Assembly: GCA_016584495.1 (NCBI GenBank)
Contig: WAID01000006.1
Span: 2,418,001 to 2,482,000, forward strand
Direction: 5' to 3'
Source: Celoporthe dispersa
Lineage: Eukaryota; Ascomycota; Sordariomycetes; Diaporthales; Cryphonectriaceae
Length of the DNA stretch: 64,000 nucleotides
The notes under the pieces are model-generated. The model saw only the letters and a list, made by a program, of their open reading frames with translations, ran no database searches and was not told where the DNA came from. Shown piece by piece: positions 1 through 11,672 of the stretch; the stretch's first letter is position 1, and every line of letters starts with the position of its first letter. Both the position numbers and the translations under genes were made by a program.

Positions 1-1408
1 ACGGTGAGGAGGAGGGTCCGTTCTCGCTGGTGGTGACGACGCCAGGGCCGACATATCACTCCTTTCTCCAGCCAGAATGAAGATCAGATGAAGCAAACCT
101 TGTTCATCGACTCTTGTCGTCTCTCTTGTCCTTTTCTGGTTGACTGGAAAGTGTAAGTCGGTGCAGGAAATCCAAATACAAGGCAGGCAGGTAGGTGCCA
201 GGGATACGTCAGGGGTCTGCGCGGAGAATTACTCGAGTGTCCCAAGATCACGGTACTACTTTAGTACGACCCAGATTAGGTTTTCGTCATCCGCTGGTGA
301 CACGATCGGTTAATGGAGCTTCCGCCCAAGGTGGGAACATTATGACAGCAAGAACACCCATCTGAAGTGCCAGAGTCGTCAGATCAAAACAGAAAGATCA
401 GATAACAATCGGCAGAGACGGAAAGGATCCCCTCCCAGGAAAGAAAAGAAGAAGAAAAAGAGCCCCCTGGTTGTACAGGTGGGTGAACAGAGAGAGACAA
501 ACACACACACAGAAAAGATCTACATAGTACGAGGAGAGCTACGTAAACCTCTCGGGTCGTTCTGCGGCAGAATATGAACTTCCCTGATCGGGATCAAGGG
601 CGGCCGGCATCGTTCGATTTAAGCCCTGAAAATCGAACCACCGCACATCAGGGCCCAGCCAACCAGACCAACGGCCAGTGCTTAGCAAGTCCTTTCCCCT
701 TCAGGGCATTGGCTGGGGACCTTGTCAGACATGTCCAGGGGGGAAGGTCGAAAGAGAGAGGGAAACGACCATGTGCCTGGTGACCCCTCCTTTTCTCCTG
801 CCTGGATGTTTCTGGGACCCTGATGGGCAAACAGAAATAAAATACAAAAAATACAAAAACGTTGGGCACAGATTGTGGGGATTCTACTTGTCTCTCTCTC
901 TCTCCCTCTCTTTTTTTTTTTTTTTAAAATGGCATGTGTGTGGGCCTGCACTTATTGGTGTCCCCGTCCCTTGCGCTGCCACCTGCTGTTAACTAAAAGT
1001 AGCAAGTCAATCCTCCTTTCGAGTACACATGAATCCTTCTTAAACAGGTCCAACCCCCTTATCCTTTCTTCTCACCCAAGAGGAAAGAAATCCATATCTC
1101 TATTCCCCTCCTCTCTTTGCGTCTTTTCGTTGGAACCTCCCCCCCCCCCAAAGGATCACCACCATTCATCACCAAATCACTCTCAATACCACCCGACCAC
1201 CACCGCGCCACAGATCTACATACGGTATTTCGCCACGAGACCTGCACGCACCCGAATACAGTACAAGTACAGACTTGGTCACGCGAGGAAACACACACAC
1301 GCACCCAACACTATACAGCACCCAACCACAAACCACACTCTGGCATTCTTTCCTCCCAGAGAAGACGACCACACACACACATTTTGAAGAGAGAAGAAAA
1401 AAAAAGAA
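1..1408. other. Left-edge non-coding stretch
   Basis: No convincing coding sequence. It holds purine-rich tracts, a (CT)n/T13 tract near 892-923, a C10 run near 1140 and CA-rich sequence from about 1290 to 1380. The last 300 bases are pyrimidine/CA-rich and could be promoter and 5' leader of the small ORF at 1409. Confidence 0.5.
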
Positions 1409-1669
1409 ATGTCTCCCTCCTGTGTCCTCTCGTCACACCTGGCCAGGCAGTTCGCTGCGTCCTGGAAGGAGATCCGCCACCCCCTCGAGCCGGGCCTGAC
1501 GTCTCCCACCAGCAACAGCGGCACACTCTACTTCCAGCGCGCTGGATCCCCCACGGGCTCTGACGACGGCAAGCGCTCCATGGACAACGACCGCAGCAGC
1601 TCTTCGGCTTCGGGTCCCCCGATGACGAGGACGACGTCCAACTCGAGCTGGAAATGGGGAGGCCGATAA
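1409..1669 (+). CDS. Possible small Ser-rich protein, 86 aa, function unknown
   Basis: An intronless ORF of 86 codons. The N-terminal third has an aromatic/basic stretch (FAASWKEIRHP, about residues 15-25), followed by a low-complexity Ser/Thr/Gly half with SPTSNSGTLYFQR and a SPTGSDD patch that could be phosphorylated. No signal peptide or membrane helix is visible. The composition looks like a translated fungal protein rather than random sequence, and a long C/A-rich leader precedes it. The first ATG of the open frame was taken as start. I do not recognise a family. It may be a small conserved fungal protein or a chance ORF in GC-richer DNA; a homology search or RNA reads would decide. Confidence 0.42.
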   Translation: MSPSCVLSSHLARQFAASWKEIRHPLEPGLTSPTSNSGTLYFQRAGSPTGSDDGKRSMDNDRSSSSASGPPMTRTTSNSSWKWGGR

Positions 1670-3379
1670 AGAGGCGGGACGGTCGTCGCGAAACGCCACA
1701 CTGCTCGTTGTGGACAACAAGATTACACGACAGCTCTTGTCTGTCGTCCGTCGGCTTTTTTTTCTCTTCTTTTTTTCACCTCCAAAGTTGGTGCATTCCT
1801 CAGCATTGGCCAGCAATTACAAAGCCAGCTCCTGCTTTCCTCCAGCGGTGCGATTGCAGTATTAGCACCAAGGAAAAGGCTGCTGAAACCGCAGAGAGGG
1901 GGCCCCTCGCAATCCAGCCTAGGGGTTTCGTCATCCCACCTCACCCTACAGAACTACAGCACAACAACCCACCCCCCGTGATCTGCACGAGGCGGCATAG
2001 CCCGTGACACCTTATTTCTTCCCGTGGCCAAGAGGGGGTTAAGAAAGAAAGAAATAGGCTGCAGGGAAGGTGACATTTATCCATCGGTTTCTGTTTGTTT
2101 CCTTTTGGGAATCATCTCATCACCAAGGGTGTTCGGGAATGCACAATATTCGCTACCATCGCCGGAAGAGAAGGGGAGGGCGGGGGCTGTGGAAGGCCTC
2201 TCTGCTGTGCTTGTCCCCCCACGCCGCCCCCCCCTTTCAGTTGAACAGGACAGGGCATGGCAGGGGCCAGCTTGGGATGAAGCGTACTGGCGGGGCTATT
2301 GCGTGCTCCACGGGGATTGGGGGGTGTGTGTGTGTGTTAGGAACTATAATACCACGGCAACAACTTGGGTGAAGGGGGGTCTGGGGAGTAATGGGGGTCT
2401 GGCATGATCCTTCACACTGGCGTTTGGGTTTTATATAGAGAGGGTTCCAGTTGTTGTTCACCTCAGTGGCTCGCCATGTCTTGAAGTATTAGATAGTGAT
2501 AGCCAGGGAGGTTTTTACGCAAACACAGATTGATACCCCCTTTTTCTTTTTTCTTCCTTTCTTTTTTTTTCTTTTCCAGTTCCCTCTCCAATTATCTATT
2601 CGCACATGTGATTCCCCCTTTCACCGTCACCGCCCTGGTCTACGGAGCAAGCAAGTGGCTTCTTGTACAGCTCAGCAAGGGCACTAGTAAAGAGGTGGGC
2701 CAGGGGGCTGTCTGGATAAAGCACCTCAGAGCCCTGACTCGGGGATCAGCAGTTCTTTCCATCGGACATGGCCGAAAATCTTACGTTCCAGGCGGCAGAG
2801 CCTTTTCCCCTCAATCTGCCGACGCTTGCCTGCTTGGTAGGTTGCACTTTAAGTTATAATCTTGAGCGCTTTCTAGAGTTTGCCACATAGAGTGTGTCTG
2901 CGGTCAATGATCAGATCTGATCTGCATTAGGAGAGAAAAGGAAGAGAAGGAAAGGAAAGAGGAAGAGAAGAAAAAAAACCCATGAGAATCCTGGTTGGTC
3001 TGCACAGGTGTCAAGGCGTCAAGCGAGATCATGAGCGTCCCAGCTGTTCTACAAGGTCTCTGTGATCTAGAACCGCATGCTCCTTGAACTGTGTGTAAAT
3101 TACCTAGGTGCACTGTTTGGCCTATACGGATGAATCCTACCTGGGACCTCCACTTCTATCCCCCCAGTCTCGTCCTCTTGAAAAGGGATAAAACATATGA
3201 AGGAGAAAAAAAGAAGAGAAGAGAGAAAGAAACAAAAGAAGAAGAGCCTTCCTATTGGGGATAGACTCCCACCACTGGTGAGGCCGCTGATAGCCAGCTC
3301 AAGACACCATGCGTTCGTTACATGCCAACAGAGTATATCTAATGAATTCCCTGAATATACATGGGTGTCCACCAGCTTC
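1670..3379. other. Intergenic, no gene seen
   Basis: Only short, compositionally random ORFs. Contains T-rich tracts near 1757-1778 and 2538-2578 and AG-rich tracts near 2930-2980 and 3197-3246. The part next to 3380 is the probable 3' UTR and terminator of the minus-strand GH5 gene. Confidence 0.5.
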
Positions 3380-4743
3380 TCATCTCTGGACCTTCTTGTT
3401 CAACATATCCGCTGCGTGCTTGAACCCCAGCACCTTGTACTCGGAGCTGTTGTAGTAAATCGAGTTCACATCCCCCAGGCTCGCCGCGGGCACGCTCAGG
3501 TCGTAGGTCCCAAACTGCCACACCTGGTCGGCCGCCACGCCGCTCTTGAGCACTGTATCCTGCCACGGCTTGTAATAGGGCGTGTGGTTTCCGGGGAACG
3601 GCGCCCCGTACTCCTCCAGGACCACCGGCTTCCCAATCTCCCTCCCCACCTGGTCGTGCTGCAGGATCCACTCGCTGCCCCAGGTATAGTTGTACCCCCA
3701 CGAGTCCGGGTACAGGTGAAAGGTGCCGTAGTCAAGGCTCGGGATCTTGAGGTTCGCAACCCAGTCCACGCCAGACGACCCGTCGTACGCCGACGTGCCG
3801 TCATCCCCAGACACATATGGTGCATCCGCCGGCGCGAACCAGCCCTCGTCGCCCAGCGTCACCAGGTGGGCCGCGTCGAGCCCCTTGATGTACCCAGCCG
3901 TGTCCTCCGCCCAGCCCGTCAGCACAGAGGTGTCGCACCCGGAGCACCGCGGCTCGTTGGCCAGCTCCCAGGCAAACACGGCAGGCGAGGCCCGGTAGCG
4001 GCTCACCACCACGTCGATGTAGTTGCGGTACACGGCCTGGCTGGTCGGGTCCGTGAACCACTCGGTGGCGTTGGCGCCGAATGCGGCCGTGTACGCTGCG
4101 ATGCCGCCATAGTCGGACCAGTTGTTCACAAAGTTGAGCACGAGCTTGACGCCGTGCTCCTCGGCTGCGTGGACCGCGTAGTCGAGACGCTGGAGGCCGT
4201 CGGGGCCGTAGTTGATGTAGCTGCCTGTCGAGTTGAGGACCTGAAAGTAGACCTTGTTCGGGTCTGTGTTGGTAGGGTCTGGGAGGGTGTTGACGTCGCC
4301 GAAGCCCCAGACCCGGAGGATCTTGTATTGGGTCTGGACGAGGATGTTAGTGGGGGGAAGAGGAGGGATTGAGGGAGGTCTGGGCTGACCTTGGCTACCT
4401 CGCTCAGGGCAGTGTCGATGTCTGAGTTGTTGCTTAGGTGGGCGAGCCACCAGGCGTTGCTTCCTACGTTCCCATTACGGTCAGCATCTCGGTGTTCGAT
4501 AGTGGTCGCCTGAGAAAAATGTGCATCTCTCAGCAAGCATCACTCGACGTACCTGCAAAGTACTCAACCTTCCCATCAATATCAAAAAGTCGACCTGCTA
4601 CTTTCGCGTTGGCTCCACGAACCTGCCCAATAGGGTATGCTGGAGGCGGCTGCTTGTTGTCTATATGCAAGGCGGCAACAGGCAGGCCCCCTCACCGCGA
4701 GGCCCAGGGCAGTCCACAGAATTGATGGCTTTGAGAACCTCAT
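3380..4743 (-). CDS. Secreted GH5 endo-1,4-beta-mannanase
   Basis: Glycoside hydrolase family 5 enzyme, expected to cut beta-1,4-mannan chains of plant hemicellulose outside the cell. Inferred exons (minus strand): 4743-4696, 4649-4553, 4463-4390, 4333-3380, with GT-AG introns and matching phases, giving about 390 aa. Exon 1 encodes a short hydrophobic leader (residues 1-16), taken as the signal peptide. The mature part has YFAGSNAWWLAHL, ILRVWGF, the acid/base glutamate in ELANEP, and the nucleophile glutamate in VLEEYGAPF, in the order known for fungal mannanases (GH5 subfamily 7 type). Several NxS/T glycosylation sites are present. No cellulose-binding module is visible, so it is a single-domain enzyme. 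The first intron is only 46 nt, the least certain boundary. Family call is firm; substrate is inferred from family resemblance. Confidence 0.9.
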
Positions 4744-7700
4744 GGTTGCTGTATCGGTCAGCTGTCAACGGCGGTTCATTGACAGGACAGCAGATGAAGC
4801 AGCAACCTTGAATCGTGCGAGGCGTCCCAGACTAGTTATATCCATTATCATTACCATATGCTCCTTGGCCAGGCCCACCTAAGCAGTTCATGACAGTAGC
4901 GTGCACTCCTTCACCGTGATGTAATAATACAGTATTCCTCGGCAGAAAATCCCGAGTCCATCGGTCTGCAGTGCAGTAGTCAAAAGCACTTTGTTCAAAT
5001 CAGGCTTGCACACCTAGAAGAACCCCATCGTGTCCACGAAGCCCTCGCGAGGCGAGCCCATCGCCCAGCCTGCATACCGGGTTCTCCGCACCAGTAGTAT
5101 ACGGGGACTAGGCCAACGCTGGATAAGCCCATATCTTGAGGTGTGGAAAAACAATCCTGCACGAATTGCAGGGTCCGAAAGAGGGTAGTTGGCCGCAGGT
5201 GAGGGTACACCGGCCGCCGGGATCACGGGCAGCATTCCGCTGCTTAGGATGAAGTCGACCCGCTGCGCGAGTAGTCCAAACGATGAGCAGCTACAGTATC
5301 CTCAAGAAGGTTCTTGCTCCCTGGAGATCTCAAACGCTTAAAGTCTCCTAATGTGTCTCTTGTAAGCCTTGGGCGGTGAGAGTCGACACGTGTTTGCTCT
5401 GAATTATGAGCTGCAAATTGTATACTCTACGCAGCCCGGGGAAAAAAGAATAATCATCGCTCTTCTACAAATCCACATAATGCAGCCATATTATTGCAAG
5501 AAATAGAGAATAGACCCCTATAAGAATAAATTCGATAGAAGCAAAAGAGACCAAAAACCGCATACAAGGAAATTCGAATATTAATACTCAAAGCCTGTTA
5601 CTCCGTTAATTCGCCACCAAGATTACCAGTGGACGTCTCTACCGATGTATAATATTTTATAAGCACGGGCCGGTGGCGTTGCGCAGCTTGTGGCAGAAGA
5701 ACTTCATCTTCGTTGTGTTAGAAAATTGTCATGACTGAGGCTGTCGCACAGTTTTTTACTCAGCCAATGATCACTAACAAGCCTGAACGCATTTAGCCGG
5801 CTGGTCTTCAGTCAGTTATTTTTTATCTGATAAGAGGGCAGTAGCAATGGGATGGTTTATGCGTGCTTGGTCGAGACGGGACAGAAGAGAGTGAACCATC
5901 AGTCTCAAAGCAGCACAGTGCCCTTCAAAACAGTTTCTCTTCCAAATCGTCAGATACAACATACGTAGTCATTTTTGCTCTGCAACCAGATCTGATCCAG
6001 ATCTTGCGCAAGACTTTTCGAAAAAGCAAGGACAGAGCTAAGTCTAGTTGCCTTTTGCCCTGTCTACTGAAGCACAGATGAATAATTGCGTAGACTACAC
6101 AGTCTTGTCACATGCCCTTCAGACCTGTACCGCCACATTGGGGCGACTTCGAAGGCCCAGTGACAAGACACGAGTGATCCAAGAGGCACTGTGGATCCGC
6201 ATTGCACCGTTCTCCCTAATATTTCTCAGAAGAGAAGAGGAGGAGGAAAGAAAGAAAGAGAAAGAAAGAAGAAACCGAATTCATGCTAATGTATATGGAC
6301 TTCTCAGACAAGACAGCAGTATCTGCACCAAGGGGCCCAACATATTATGAACTGAAGATGTCTTAGCCAGCTTGAGAAGGCGGTCGGTCCTCAGCGACCT
6401 GCGCAGGCCCTTGGTGGTGAAGCTCACTCCGACAACGGCGCCAAGGTATGGAAGTCTGCAGATAATTACCTCGACGAACGAGGAAGTCTCGTAAACAAGG
6501 GGAAAAGAAAAAAAAAAAACAAAAAAAAAACCTCGTAATCAACTAAATTTGAAGCCTCCGCTGCCCGGCCCAGATCTGATCATGCTGAGGCGCAATGCGT
6601 CTGGTCTAGCTCATCCAGAGGCACAAGTGACGTGCTTGATGGATCATGTTGCAACAACAGTGGATTTGGACAACATCAACTTTAAATAACTTGGCTATCC
6701 TGGCTGATAATGCAAACACAATAACATCCTCTCTTCCTTGGGCCAGCGAAGGGCACACAACGGCCCACATACATCCCGAGTCAGACCCTCTCGTCGCGCA
6801 GCTGGGTCAGACCGGAAGCCCGAGTTTAAAATGTATCAGCACGGGCTGACCTGCTCTGCTGCCGAACCGGAGATAGATTCTGACGTCACGTCTCTCAAGG
6901 AACTAGCTTGTTGAGCGAGTTGGGTGCTGTGCTGGGATGAACCATGGGAAGTAGGGAGACAGACGTCTTGCCCTGGGACCGATCTGTGCTCGAGAGTTTA
7001 AACTATTGTGGCTGTCGGGACAACAAGGCATCAATATCAACTTTGGGCTGCAACGACAGGAAAAAAGATTATCCAGACATCCTACCATGGTTTGAGTTTA
7101 TAGTCCAATTGGCTCTTGACGACCCCATAATTACTTGAACAATACGCATCGTTGCTGCAGGCGTCCAAGGTGTGATGAGTTACTGCACCACGGAGATGGA
7201 CAATGCTTTTTGGGATGATCAAAAGATCATAATGTCAATTCAAAAATAACACACTTGACAATCTTGGAAGGAGAAAACTTCCATAAAAAAAGACAAAAAG
7301 GTTGAAGTTCCCTGGTGGACAAAATTTGATGGCCTTCCTTTGCTTTGACACCGTCACACCAAGACGCCAACTCCAGCCAGGCATCTTTCCCGTTTCCGAC
7401 GCTCGTTGAATGACCACCTTCATGGCGAGGAACCCCCCCGTCGAAGGAATTTGTACATGAGGAAGCCCGATAACACGACCCATTTCATCATCCGATCCCA
7501 AGGCATTACGTTGTTGTGACCGTGAGGTTCAAAAGCCTTCTCTTCTTGGACACCCACTGAGAGAGTAAGTGTCCCCCAAAGCATTGCAACACCCTTGACC
7601 AGGCCCCGTTAAGACGATCCCAAGAACCCCAAGATATCCTTCATCACGTCTCATAATTAAGCGTTCGGTAACACACTTGTCTTTGTCCGGCGAAACCAAA

Positions 7701-7854
7701 ATCCATGCAAAAGAAGACCAAAAAAAATTACATGAAAAAACACACTCGTGCGAGAGAGAAGGAAATCAGACGAGAGAAAAATAAAACACCAGACATGATC
7801 AAAGAGAGTGTGAACGAGTGGGAGGAGGGATAGAGGGAGGAGGGAGGGGCCAGC
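4744..7854. other. 3.1-kb intergenic stretch, no gene seen
   Basis: Contains the GH5 promoter at its left end and an AT-rich segment near 5450-5660. The short ORFs have no recognisable motif. Poly-A/AG tracts occur near 6236-6273 and 6502-6532. The last part is the 3' flank of the 101-aa minus-strand gene. Confidence 0.5.
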
Positions 7855-8160
7855 CTAGTGCCCTGACGAAGGCCCAGATTCGCTGGGCTGGCGGTAGTAG
7901 CCCCTGTCCCGGAAGCCCTGGATGATGGTCTTGGCCGTCTCGTAGTCATCCGGGTCGTAGGGCTTCAGGCCATAGGAGAGCATGAAGTGGTGGATGTTGT
8001 CCCAGCCCCCGTCCCTGATGATGCGGTAGTTGGTGCGGTCATCCTCGATGCTGTTGCCGCCGCCGGGCGCGGTGGCCATGTCGAGGTTGTGGTGGGCGTT
8101 GGACCTCCTCTGGCTGCTGCGGGAGCTCGAGGATGAGCTGGACTTGGTGGAGGAGGGCAT
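7855..8160 (-). CDS. Conserved small fungal protein, 101 aa, function unknown
   Basis: An intronless 101-codon ORF. Residues 1-20 are an almost pure Ser/Arg low-complexity segment. The second half has a well-formed, non-repetitive core (NYRIIRDGGWDNIHHFMLSY, then GLKPYDPDDYETAKTIIQGF) of the kind seen in small conserved proteins of Sordariomycetes. No signal peptide, membrane helix or cysteine motif is present, so a soluble intracellular location is likely. The ATG at 8160 is followed directly by the Ser-rich segment. Function is not known to me. The core composition and codon use make it a real gene rather than a chance ORF. Confidence 0.7.
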   Translation of the reverse strand: MPSSTKSSSSSSSRSSQRRSNAHHNLDMATAPGGGNSIEDDRTNYRIIRDGGWDNIHHFMLSYGLKPYDPDDYETAKTIIQGFRDRGYYRQPSESGPSSGH

Positions 8161-11100
8161 CCCTGCGGCTGAGCAAAGTGTGGGCGTGAGAGAGATGTTG
8201 TGGTGGTGGTGGTGGTGGTGATTTGTGTGTATTACAAGGTGTGTGTATCACAGTTTGTTGCTTTATATGATCTCGCAGTGCTTTATATATTTGTTTGTGT
8301 GATGTGTGTGTGTGTGTTCATACAAAAGTGTGTTGATGATGATGATGGCATGAACTGTGGAAGAGGAATTGGGAGGGGTTTTTGAGGAGGGTATTCATAG
8401 TTGTATAAGAGGTACGCTGACAGGTGCACAGACGGCGGGGGCTCTGGATCCTGAAACAGGCGACTGTCGACATAAGGTTGGGTCCAAAACTATGATCCTC
8501 TGGTATACCTTGTCGTGTGTCACTCGTCCAAGAGGTCTGAGGCCCAGATGTGTCCGACAGCTACCCTTGCTCGACAGCCCTGCCCCACAACGGCAGAGCA
8601 GAAGCAAAGGAAAAGGGAAGGGGGAAGAAAGAAAAGAAGAAAAAAAGGGCCTGGACCCTTCTCCTGACGTGAATACGAATGCATATGATGGACCTTGCGC
8701 TTAGGAGGATGGTGGGTGGGAAAAGGTGGGCACTTGCGCTTGTCGATTTTGCCAGGTGTGGTGCATAAGTGTGCTGGGGGAGGGGAGGGGAAGGGGAGAA
8801 GGGAGGGGACTGAGTGAACTGACTGGAGACGACTTGACTGACACGGCCCTCTTCCCACACACCACCACCCCCCGTCTTACCATTCACCTCTCCCTCTCCC
8901 TCTCTCTCTCTCCATCCCCTATTTTCTCTCCCACCCCTGCCCTGTCCTTCAGGTGGGCTGAGGAACCCATCTGGCAGTCTGGGCAGATGGTTCTCGGCCC
9001 ACCTTGGAGCTCAAACACGTTACACTCGGGCGTCCCGGCTGCCATTGCCGGCGCATAGTCAACGAAACAAAACAACTATTTCTATAGTATCAGGGTTGCT
9101 ATGATAGTGAACCCGCGGCATCTGTCCGGGCCCCGGGCGGCGGAAAAGTCGGGTGTTGCCCAAAAAGTATGCCGGTAATTGTGGAGTAAAATTAATTTAC
9201 TTAGCCAGTGGGCAGACCGCTGACGAACGGCCCCTCTTACCTCTCTGTCTCTCTCTCTCTCCATCCCTTACTCGGAGTTGCTTCTTCGAAACACGTCACC
9301 CGGGGGGTGGGTTGGCGGGCGGGCAGCACAGCATGGCAGGCAATACGAGTGATGACGTTCCGGGTTGTGGTTGCGCCTATAAGCGGCGGTCCGTTCCGGT
9401 TCGTCGTTCTTCGTGCTCGGCTGTTCGCCTCGTTCTCCTCCTGCTTCCAGGTTGGAGCGGATGTGTCCAAGCACAAGTTGGAAAAGGGGGGGGTTGGGAA
9501 GGGAAAAGAAACAAGAGACTAGAGACGCAACCACCCCTGAGGAAAAGGAAAAGACAGGAAAAGGAATACAAAAGCAGCTATGCCAGGGTTCTGGTGCTTA
9601 TTTCCTGCAACCGGTTCTGCATTGGGTCACTGCGGCATGTGAGAGAGGGAGGAGCCCTACCAATTAATTACGCATCCCCGAGGCAAGGCCGTCGTCGAGG
9701 TTGGCCTCGTGACGATGCGAGGAATAAGCAGTCTTGTTCCAACGCACATGCTCAACCGATATTAGATTCGCCCGGGTAAATGGAAAGAAAAGAAAAGACC
9801 GAGGAAGAAAGAAAAGAAAAAAAAAAGGGAGAAAAAGAAAAGAAAAAAACATCATGACATCGATCGTAAGCTTGCTGCCGTGCTGCACTGCCAGCGAAGT
9901 AGGCCAATTGGCCCAATCAGGGTTGATGTTTACTTCGGACCATGATTGCAAATGCCTCCCCTTTCCCCCCCCAGCTCAACTCCGATCGATCGCGAGGCAA
10001 CGTCCCAACATCACTTGAACCGCAAGAAAAGCCAATCACCAGGGGAGAGGGCTTCACAAGGTGACATCGATGCCACCAACCGCGCGATCTCATTTCATTA
10101 GCCTGCGATCTTCTCGATGTCAGTTGACAAGTCTCCTACATTTGGCGCTGGGGAGCCTTGTACAAATAGAAAGGGTGGGTCAGCTGTGGAGCACCCTCGA
10201 TCTCTACTGCAACAGAAGGACTCTTGCATTATGCATAGGCCAGGGAAGAAGATAATAATAAGGAAAAAAATGAGGAGAGGGGATGGATCGAGATGGGGTT
10301 TGGTCGTCCGACTGTGTGAGTGGGAGGTGGAGGCTGCGTGCCTCAGAACGAATCATGTCCATCCGCCTCATTTCCCAAGGGGATAAGAACAATCTACTCC
10401 TGGACCCAATTGAGCAGCAGCAAGACCATGCGACATCAGCTTACGCCCTCCAGTCTCCGGGGGACAGCTCACGGGGTAGAGACGGCCGTGAGTTGGTCCC
10501 ACACGTCGTCTCGATCGCAGGCAGTCAATCAGGAGGGCCTCCCTCCCCCCTTCACAGTGGGGGTCCAGGCCAGTTGATAGAGTCGTGGCCCTCTGTGGCA
10601 AAGAGACTTGACCACGCTACCTGTGAGGGAAATTGAAGCGTGAGCGGGATTTTGTGCCGAGATCTGGAGGATGGACTGGCCAGATTCCAATCAGAAGTAA
10701 CGAGCGAGCAGCTGCTCTGAATCGTAAAGATGAATCATTTTGAATTGCAAGTACGTAATTTTCCGCCTCGGACTCACAGAACCTACAGCACATCGCCCTT
10801 GCTCCCATCTCCGGCTGATCATGTCGCCACGTTCCCGTCCGCGGACTGTATTGCTCTTGTTGTTGTTGGTGTGGGAAGCTCTGGGAGGTTGGCTCGCTCC
10901 ACGAAGTCGAAAGCAGGATGGTTCGAGTAATAGTTCAATGCTCGGTAACCTTGAATAATAAGTGAGGCCGCCATATTGCCTGAGACGGTCTTTCGTATAT
11001 GATTCCTGCATGTGCTCAGCGCCTCTCATGTCCGTCTGCTGCGCTGCGTTGGAATAATTGTCCTATAGTTTTGGAACCAGTCTCCAGCGTCGAGGAAAGC

Positions 11101-11672
11101 AAACAGTGCTCTTTCATATTTGATCCTGGCGCCAGTCCTGACGAAGTTCTACGAGAGAGAGAGGCCGTGAGACATCACTCACATGCACCCACAGCTCCCC
11201 CTGGCAGCCAGTCTTCATCCGGACAGCCAACGTCTTCCTCTCTTCACAGCACCAGTCGCAATTTGAGGCTGACACAAGCCAAAGCTGGGACCGCTTAGCC
11301 TTGCTTATGTCATCATCTCATGCTGGAGGGTGGCATATACAATCACTCGGGCAGCTCAGCACAGCGGCCTGGCCACGTGGCTCCAACAAGAGGCAGGGAG
11401 ACAAGTGAGGAGGCGTCATGTAATGTGTTCAATGTATGATGATCACCGCACCAAGATATGCGGTAGTCATATGATTTAGGTCGAATGCATAGGAGAGAGA
11501 GCCAGGCGACGCCAACTAGCGACGATAACGAAGATCAGCAGACCTCTCCGTTGTATCAATGTACGTGGGTTTTGTTTCCAGACCACCGCCAACCCTTACC
11601 AATGTGTAGCCCTGGGCCGTCCCCGGACATACGACCGCCAGTCCTCCTAGCGCGAGCCGGCAAGCCGCTGGG
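8161..11672. other. 3.5-kb intergenic stretch, no gene seen
   Basis: Starts with the promoter of the 101-aa gene, including a (GTG)7 run. It also holds TG-rich, G-rich (8778-8812), CT-rich (8886-8935) and AAAG-rich (9781-9848) tracts. ORFs of up to about 200 codons are present but are low-complexity and lack domains. Confidence 0.5.
8200..8220. repeat. (GTG)7 microsatellite
   Basis: Seven perfect GTG units about 40 bases upstream of the start codon of the minus-strand 101-aa gene, reading as (CAC)n on its coding strand, so probably in its 5' leader or core promoter. Confidence 0.9.

Noticed and set aside
3197..4372. 391-codon plus-strand ORF
   Set aside because: Exact antisense shadow of the GH5 mannanase; Val/Arg/His-rich with no domain, caused by GC-rich codons on the other strand.
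9153..9779. 208-codon plus-strand ORF in intergenic DNA
   Set aside because: Low-complexity basic sequence without domain, signal peptide or membrane pattern; probably chance.
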